Shown here one piece after another: positions 6,704 through 10,463 of a stretch of 10,463 bases of DNA. The notes below the pieces were generated by a model, which was not told the origin of the DNA, ran no database searches, and saw only the letters and a program-made list of their open reading frames with translations. This stretch comes from UBA4655 sp964585575 (lineage in GTDB: Bacteria; Planctomycetota; Planctomycetia; Pirellulales; UBA1268). Each line of letters opens with the position of its first letter. Position 1 is the stretch's first letter. The position numbers were made by a program, and so were the translations under genes. The stretch lies in contig CAZPEM010000116.1 in NCBI GenBank assembly GCA_964585575.1, positions 1-10,463 on the forward strand, given 5' to 3'.

Positions 6704-8228
6704 CGATCTGGATTCCGAAGTGGCCGGTGCAGCGGCGGCTCGTGGAGCAGCCGCAGCGGCGGAAGATCCCCCTGCTCGTCTGTCGCCGCGAGCCGCGGGG
6801 CGTGATGACGGTCGTGTCGATGGCGCTCGGTGAGCGTGTGTGGAAAGCTGATCGCGGTGGTTCGCGGGCCGAAGGAACTGCCGCCTCGCCGATCCGCCCG
6901 GGCCTTTCATTGGCCGAGACGCTCGCGGCGATTTCGATCGCGCACGGATCGAAGGCCTGCCGGATGGCCGAGATCGAAGCCGACGATCCCGTGGCCGATC
7001 GGATGGTGCTCGAGGGGATCGCGAGGTGGTGTCGGAGGTTCTCGCCGATTGTGGCGATCGAGTCCACCGCGAGGCCCGAGCGGATCCACGTCGACATCAC
7101 CGGCACCTCCATGCTCTTCGGCGGCGAGGAGTCGGTCGTTCGCACGGCGGTGTGGACGCTCGCCTCGCGGGGCCTGCACGTCCGCGCGGGCGTGGCGGAT
7201 ACGCCGGCCGCCGCCACTGCTGCGTCGGCTGTATTGGCTGCGTCGGCTGTCTTGGTCGTGCCGGCTGCGCCGGCCGTTACGCCAGCTGCGTCGGCTATTG
7301 GGCCAGCTGTGGCAGGGTGTGTTGCGGTTCTGGCCCGACAAAAACACTGCCGTAGTGACCGCGGCCGCCGACGGTTTTGCATCGTCGCGGCCGGCAAGCA
7401 GGCGACGCAACTGGCGGATCTGCCGGTGTCGGCTCTCGGCAAGGAATCGATCGGCGAGAAGGCGATCACGAGCCTCGCGGAGCTCGGCGTCACGACGATC
7501 GGGCAGCTTCTGCGGCTGCCGCGGAAGAGCCTCGCATCCCGGTTTGGCGAGAGACTCGAGCGGCGGATCGCCGAATTTCTGGGAACTTGCGAGGAGCCGC
7601 TCGACGCCCTCCGCGACGACGCCTTCCCGACGGCCGAATGCCGGCTTGCGGCGCCGGCCGCCACGCTCGACGCGATCCGTTCGGTGATCGACGGACTCGT
7701 GGGGCGGTGCGTCGCGCCGCTGGCCGCCCGCGGCCATGGGGTGACGGCACTGCAGGTTCGGCTCGAATCAGCTGTGTTTGAATCGGCTGTGTTTGATGCA
7801 GCTGTGTNNNNNNNNNNNNNNNNNNNNNNNNNNNNNNNNNNNNNNNNNNNNNNNNNNNNNNNNNNNNNNNNNNNNNNNNNNNNNNNNNNNNNNNNNNNNN
7901 NNNNNNNAGATCGTCACTATCTAGATCATCGCCCGTCGCCTTACGGTCGAGGCGAGTGCCCGTTCGGCCGATCTGGCTTGTGCCGCGGCCGGTGAGGCTC
8001 GAGGCGGTATCGATCGTGCCCGACGGGCCCCCCTTGCGGTTTCGGCTCGGGCCCGAGTCGCATCGCATCGTGAGCGCCCATGGCCCGGAACGGATCGAGA
8101 CGGCCTGGTGGCGCGGCGAGTGCGTTCGCCGCGACTACTACGTCGTGGAGACGGAGTCGGGCTCGCGGTGGTGGCTCTTTCGCAGGCTCCGCGACGGCGC
8201 CTGGTTTCTGCATGGGCAGTTCGCATGA
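6688..8228 (+). CDS. imuB: ImuB, catalytically inactive Y-family polymerase-like protein (interrupted by an assembly gap)
   Basis: ImuB is the mutasome hub that links DnaE2 and ImuA to the sliding clamp. The start GTG 6688 has GGGAGG seven bases upstream. ATG 6700 is an alternative: it makes a 4-nt ATGA overlap with the imuA stop and begins MTIWIPKWPVQRR, the usual family start. Visible parts: the N-terminal WIPKWPVQRR, where active polymerases carry a metal-binding Asp; RIHVDITGTSMLFGGEE (Asp136), the typical ImuB 'LDxTGxxxLFGGE', with the polymerase SxDE motif replaced by AIES; an Ala-rich insert (about 171-212); a helix-hairpin-helix-like region LAELGVTTIGQLLRLPRKSLASRFG (about 261-285); then the gap. 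The C-terminal part reads in another frame (codons from 7908): VRPIWLVPRPVRLEAV and RRDYYVVETESGSRWWLFRRLRDGAWFLHGQFA, the ImuB tail (DUF6504-like). About 373 and 106 codons are visible, so perhaps 50-100 are missing. No clamp-binding motif was identified in what remains. Confidence 0.9.
7219..7300. repeat. 18-bp tandem pair plus a dispersed partial copy in imuB
   Basis: The unit at 7219-7236 (GCTGCGTCGGCTGTATTG) repeats at 7237-7254 with one mismatch, and its first 13 bases recur at 7285-7297. In frame it encodes AASAVL-AASAVL-VVPAAPAVTPAASAIGPA. This is an Ala/Val-rich insertion where ImuB relatives usually pass directly from 'ADTPGAAWALAR' to the next strand. Confidence 0.85.
7765..7807. 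repeat. 15-bp tandem repeat in imuB running into the gap
   Basis: Units start at 7765 and 7780 (GAATCAGCTGTGTTT, then GAATCGGCTGTGTTT), and a third, GATGCAGCTGTGT, is cut by the gap. They encode ESAVF-ESAVF-DAAV. The repeat ends at the N run, so its full length is unknown. The sequence just after the gap starts with AGATC at both 7908 and 7923, also 15 bp apart, a weak hint that the array continues through the gap. Confidence 0.9.
7808..7907. other. Assembly gap in imuB, sequence truly missing
   Basis: Exactly 100 N, as in the other two gaps, but the flanks share no overlap. The ImuB frame differs across it (codon starts congruent to 1 mod 3 before, 0 mod 3 after), so the true length is not 100. 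By comparison with family length, roughly 150-300 bp seem to be absent. That number is an estimate. Confidence 0.88.
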
Positions 8229-8242
8229 GAAGGGGGTGAGCC

Positions 8243-10463
8243 ATGAGATCGAGCCGTCAATGCGTTCGTTATGCCGAGCTCCACTGCATCAGCAACTTCT
8301 CGTTCCTGGAAGGGGCGTCACATCCGGAGGAACTCGTGGAGCGGGCGATGGCGCTCGGCTATTCGGCGCTGGCGATCACCGACCGCTCTACGCTCGCGGG
8401 CGTGGTCCGCGCGCACGGTGCGTGGAAGTCGCTTTTTTCGGAGAAGAACGGTTTTTCGGAGGGAAATGGGCGGGCTTCTGGGATGAAGCTCATCATCGGG
8501 AGCCAGGTGGAGATCGCCGGCCGCCAGATCGTGCTCTGGGCGATGGACAAGACCGGCTACTCGAATCTCTCGCGGCTCTTGACGGCCGGCTTCATGCGGC
8601 GTGGCCGTGATCACGGGAGCTGGAATCCTGAGAGGAGTGATGCTGGCGGCTGTGATGCTGACAAAGTGGTTTGGCATGCCGACAGAGCCTGCCGGCTCTC
8701 GATCGACGACCTCGCAGCCCACGCCGACGGCCTGCTTGTGGGCGTGCCGCTCGCCGAATGGTGCGTTGGCGCGTCGAATGGTGGCGGCTCGTCGAGTTCT
8801 GTGGGCACGGCTTCCGTGGCCGACGGGATCGGGACGTTTCGTGAGATCTTCGGCGATCGGCTCTACGCGCTTGCCGAGGTCGCCCTGGAGGGAGACGACG
8901 CCTCGCGGCTGGCGGCTTTCGGGAGGATCGCGAGGGAGGCGAGAGTTCCGATCGTGGCCGCTGGCGACGTCCGCTACCACGCTCGATCGCGGATGCCGCT
9001 TTTCGACGTGCTCGCGGCGACGCGGCACGGCAGCCGCGCTTCCGGCTGCGTGGGCATGCCCGGTATCCCCGGCAGCATGATCCCCGGCTGCACNNNNNNN
9101 NNNNNNNNNNNNNNNNNNNNNNNNNNNNNNNNNNNNNNNNNNNNNNNNNNNNNNNNNNNNNNNNNNNNNNNNNNNNNNNNNNNNNNNNNNNNNCTTCCGG
9201 CTGCGTGGGCATGCCCGGTATCCCCGGCAGCATGATCCCCGGCTGCACCGTCGAGCAGATCCGCGGCGAACTGCTCGCCAACGGCGAGCGGCATCTCCAC
9301 GATCCCGAGCGGATTGCCGAGCGGTTTGCGAGCCTGCCCGGGGCGGTCGAGCGGTCGCTCGAGGTCGCCGACCGCTGCACGTTCACGCTCGACGAGCTTC
9401 GCTACGAATACCCGGAGTCGATCGTGCCGCAGGGGCGAAAGCCCGCCGAGTATCTCGCCGAGATGGTCTGGAAGGGGGCGAGGAAACGCTATCCCGAAGG
9501 CGTGCCGGGCAAGGTGGGGCGGCTGATCGACCACGAGCTTTCCCTCGTCGAGGAACTCGCCTACGAGGCCTACTTCCTCACGGTGTTCGACATCGTGAGA
9601 TTCGCGAGGCGGCGGGGGATCCTCTGCCAGGGCCGCGGCTCGGCGGCCAACTCCGCGATCTGCTACTGCCTCGGGATCACGTCGGTCGATCCGGCACGAA
9701 TGGACGTGCTCTTCGAGCGGTTCATCAGCCGCGAGCGGCGGGAGGCACCCGACATCGACATCGACTTCGAGCACGAGCGGCGAGAGGAGGTGCTGCAATA
9801 TCTCTACGACACCCACGGCCGCTTTCGGGCGGCGATGACCGCTGAGGTGATCTCCTACCGGCTGCGGTCGGCCGTCCGCGACGTCGCCAAGGCGCTCGGG
9901 TTCACGCTCGACCGCGTCGGGCGGATCGCCGACGCCCTCGACGTGGCCGACACGGTCGAGCAGCTGCCCGTCAGGCTGGCCGAGGCGGGGCTCGATCCGG
10001 CCAGCGGCGATTGCACGCGGCTGGTCGCGATCGTGGGCGAGCTCATCGGCTTCCCGAGACATTTGGGGCAGCACGTCGGCGGGATGGTGCTGACCCGTGG
10101 CGAGCTGTGCGACCTCGTGCCGATCAAGCCGGCGTCGATGGAGGGCCGCACGATCATCGAGTGGAACAAAGACGACCTCGACGAGCTCGGCATCCTCAAG
10201 GTCGATTGCCTTGCCCTCGGCATGCTCACGGCGATCCGGAAGGCCTTCGAGATGGTGGAGAAGGCTGGCGGGCCGAGGCTGTCGCTCGCCACCGTGCCGG
10301 CGGAGGATCCGGAGGTCTACGAGATGGTGTCGCGGGCCGACACGGTCGGCGTCTTCCAGATCGAGAGCCGCGCCCAGATGAGCATGCTGCCGCGGCTGCG
10401 GCCGGCCTGCTTTTACGACCTCGTGATCGAGGTGGCGATCGTGCGGCCGGGGCCGATCCAGGG
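8243..10463 (+). CDS. dnaE2: DnaE2, error-prone DNA polymerase III alpha subunit (3' end outside window)
   Basis: C-family polymerase used for translesion synthesis with ImuA and ImuB. ATG 8243 is 14 nt after the imuB stop, with a G-rich AGGGGGTGAG before it. Residues 10-60 (YAELHCISNFSFLEGASHPEELVERAMALGYSALAITD) are the PHP domain in its DnaE2/ErPA form. The gap at 9094-9193 shifts the frame, but merging the 55-bp flanks (9039-9093 and 9194-9248) restores it, giving 688 visible codons. In that numbering, catalytic PDIDIDF lies at about 451-457, FPRHLGQHVGGMVLT at 552-566, and KVDCLALGMLT with the third Asp at about 603; all three polymerase carboxylates are present. CQGRGSAANSAICYCLGIT is typical of the palm region. 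The frame is still open at the window end; the family is about 1050-1100 residues. Three low-complexity inserts (about residues 65-77, 132-140, 272-285) coincide with tandem DNA repeats. Placement in the imu cassette and the N-terminal form distinguish it from replicative DnaE1. Confidence 0.94.
8434..8469. repeat. 18-bp tandem pair in dnaE2
   Basis: The units 8434-8451 and 8452-8469 both begin TTTTTCGGAG and match at 14 of 18 positions. In frame they encode FSEKNG-FSEGNG, inserted between the PHP motif VVRAHGAWK and MKLIIGSQVEI, where relatives usually have a shorter link. The T-rich core stands out in GC-rich DNA. Confidence 0.85.
8637..8660. repeat. 15-bp spaced repeat in dnaE2
   Basis: GTGATGCTG occurs at 8637-8645 and 8652-8660, exactly 15 bp apart. 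In frame it encodes SDAGGCDAD, within a poorly conserved insert before LSIDDLAAHADGLL. Short, so possibly fortuitous alone, but it has the same period as other repeats in the cassette. Confidence 0.65.
9065..9093. repeat. 15-bp tandem repeat in dnaE2 next to the gap
   Basis: ATCCCCGGC starts at 9065 and again at 9080, with AGCATG between them, and a related ATGCCCGGT precedes at 9056. The same array is read again after the gap (9220-9248) because of the duplicated 55-bp flank. It encodes GMPGIPGSMIPGC, an insert in the 'ATRHG...TVEQI' stretch of DnaE2. Confidence 0.75.
9094..9193. other. Assembly gap in dnaE2 with identical 55-bp flanks (contig overlap)
   Basis: Exactly 100 N between two identical 55-bp sequences (9039-9093 and 9194-9248). 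Removing 155 bases puts the upstream frame (codon starts 2 mod 3) and downstream frame (1 mod 3) in register, giving continuous DnaE2. Same signature and overlap length as the imuA gap. Confidence 0.93.

Noticed and set aside
6672..7737. Minus-strand open frames over imuB
   Set aside because: They are antisense reads of conserved ImuB sequence with Ala/Arg-rich composition.
5882..9193. imuA and dnaE2 as pseudogenes or as hosts of target-site duplications
   Set aside because: The 55-bp direct repeats around exactly 100 N are the same length at two unrelated loci, and merging them restores both reading frames, which indicates assembly overlap and not an insertion.
8974..10074. Minus-strand open frame of 366 codons across the last gap
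   Set aside because: It is antisense to dnaE2, contains the N run, and has no domain that I recognise; dnaE2 motifs on the other strand are unmistakable.
1..10463. tRNA, rRNA, insertion sequence or transposase
   Set aside because: No cloverleaf, rRNA stretch, terminal inverted repeats or transposase motifs were recognised by eye; this was not checked computationally.

Overview
The window looks like a piece of a planctomycete chromosome, probably from a draft or metagenome-assembled genome. The evidence is the high GC content, a DUF1559 prepilin-like protein with the typical planctomycete N-terminus and the C-terminal H-X9-DG motif, and lipoproteins with relaxed lipoboxes. The genus cannot be named from this sequence. 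Three runs of exactly 100 N (5882-5981, 7808-7907, 9094-9193) are assembly gaps of nominal length.

Layout. Positions 1-1142 (+) hold a DUF1559 protein whose first few codons lie outside the window. It is followed by a strong intrinsic terminator (1202-1246). A three-gene block then runs on the minus strand, read from 5261 down to 1287: an exported YtcJ-type amidohydrolase (3525-5261), a small LpoB-like lipoprotein (2680-3378) and a larger TPR-type lipoprotein resembling the COG3014 family (1287-2654). The last two are 25 nt apart and probably form an operon. A divergent intergenic region (5262-5471) holds an inverted repeat and a good sigma-70-like promoter pointing right. From there the plus strand carries the SOS mutagenesis cassette imuA (5472-6703), imuB (6688-8228) and dnaE2 (8243 to the window end, incomplete).

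How the genes work together. By family knowledge, ImuA (RecA/SulA-like), ImuB (an inactive Y-family polymerase that acts as a hub) and DnaE2 (an error-prone C-family polymerase) form the 'mutasome' for damage-induced translesion synthesis. The genes are packed tightly (16-nt overlap, then a 14-nt gap), as expected for one transcript. The LpoB-like/COG3014-like pair is probably an outer-membrane lipoprotein module. LpoB of enterobacteria activates a penicillin-binding protein, but that role is not established here.

Main unusual points. (1) The imu cassette is full of short tandem repeats with periods of 15, 18 and 21 bp, all multiples of three. They create low-complexity inserts in all three proteins, and I saw none in the other four genes. 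(2) Two of the three gaps, in imuA and dnaE2, are flanked by an identical 55-bp sequence on each side. Merging the two copies restores the reading frame exactly in both genes, so these gaps are almost certainly unclosed contig overlaps and the genes are not broken. (3) The gap in imuB has no such overlap and does lack sequence.
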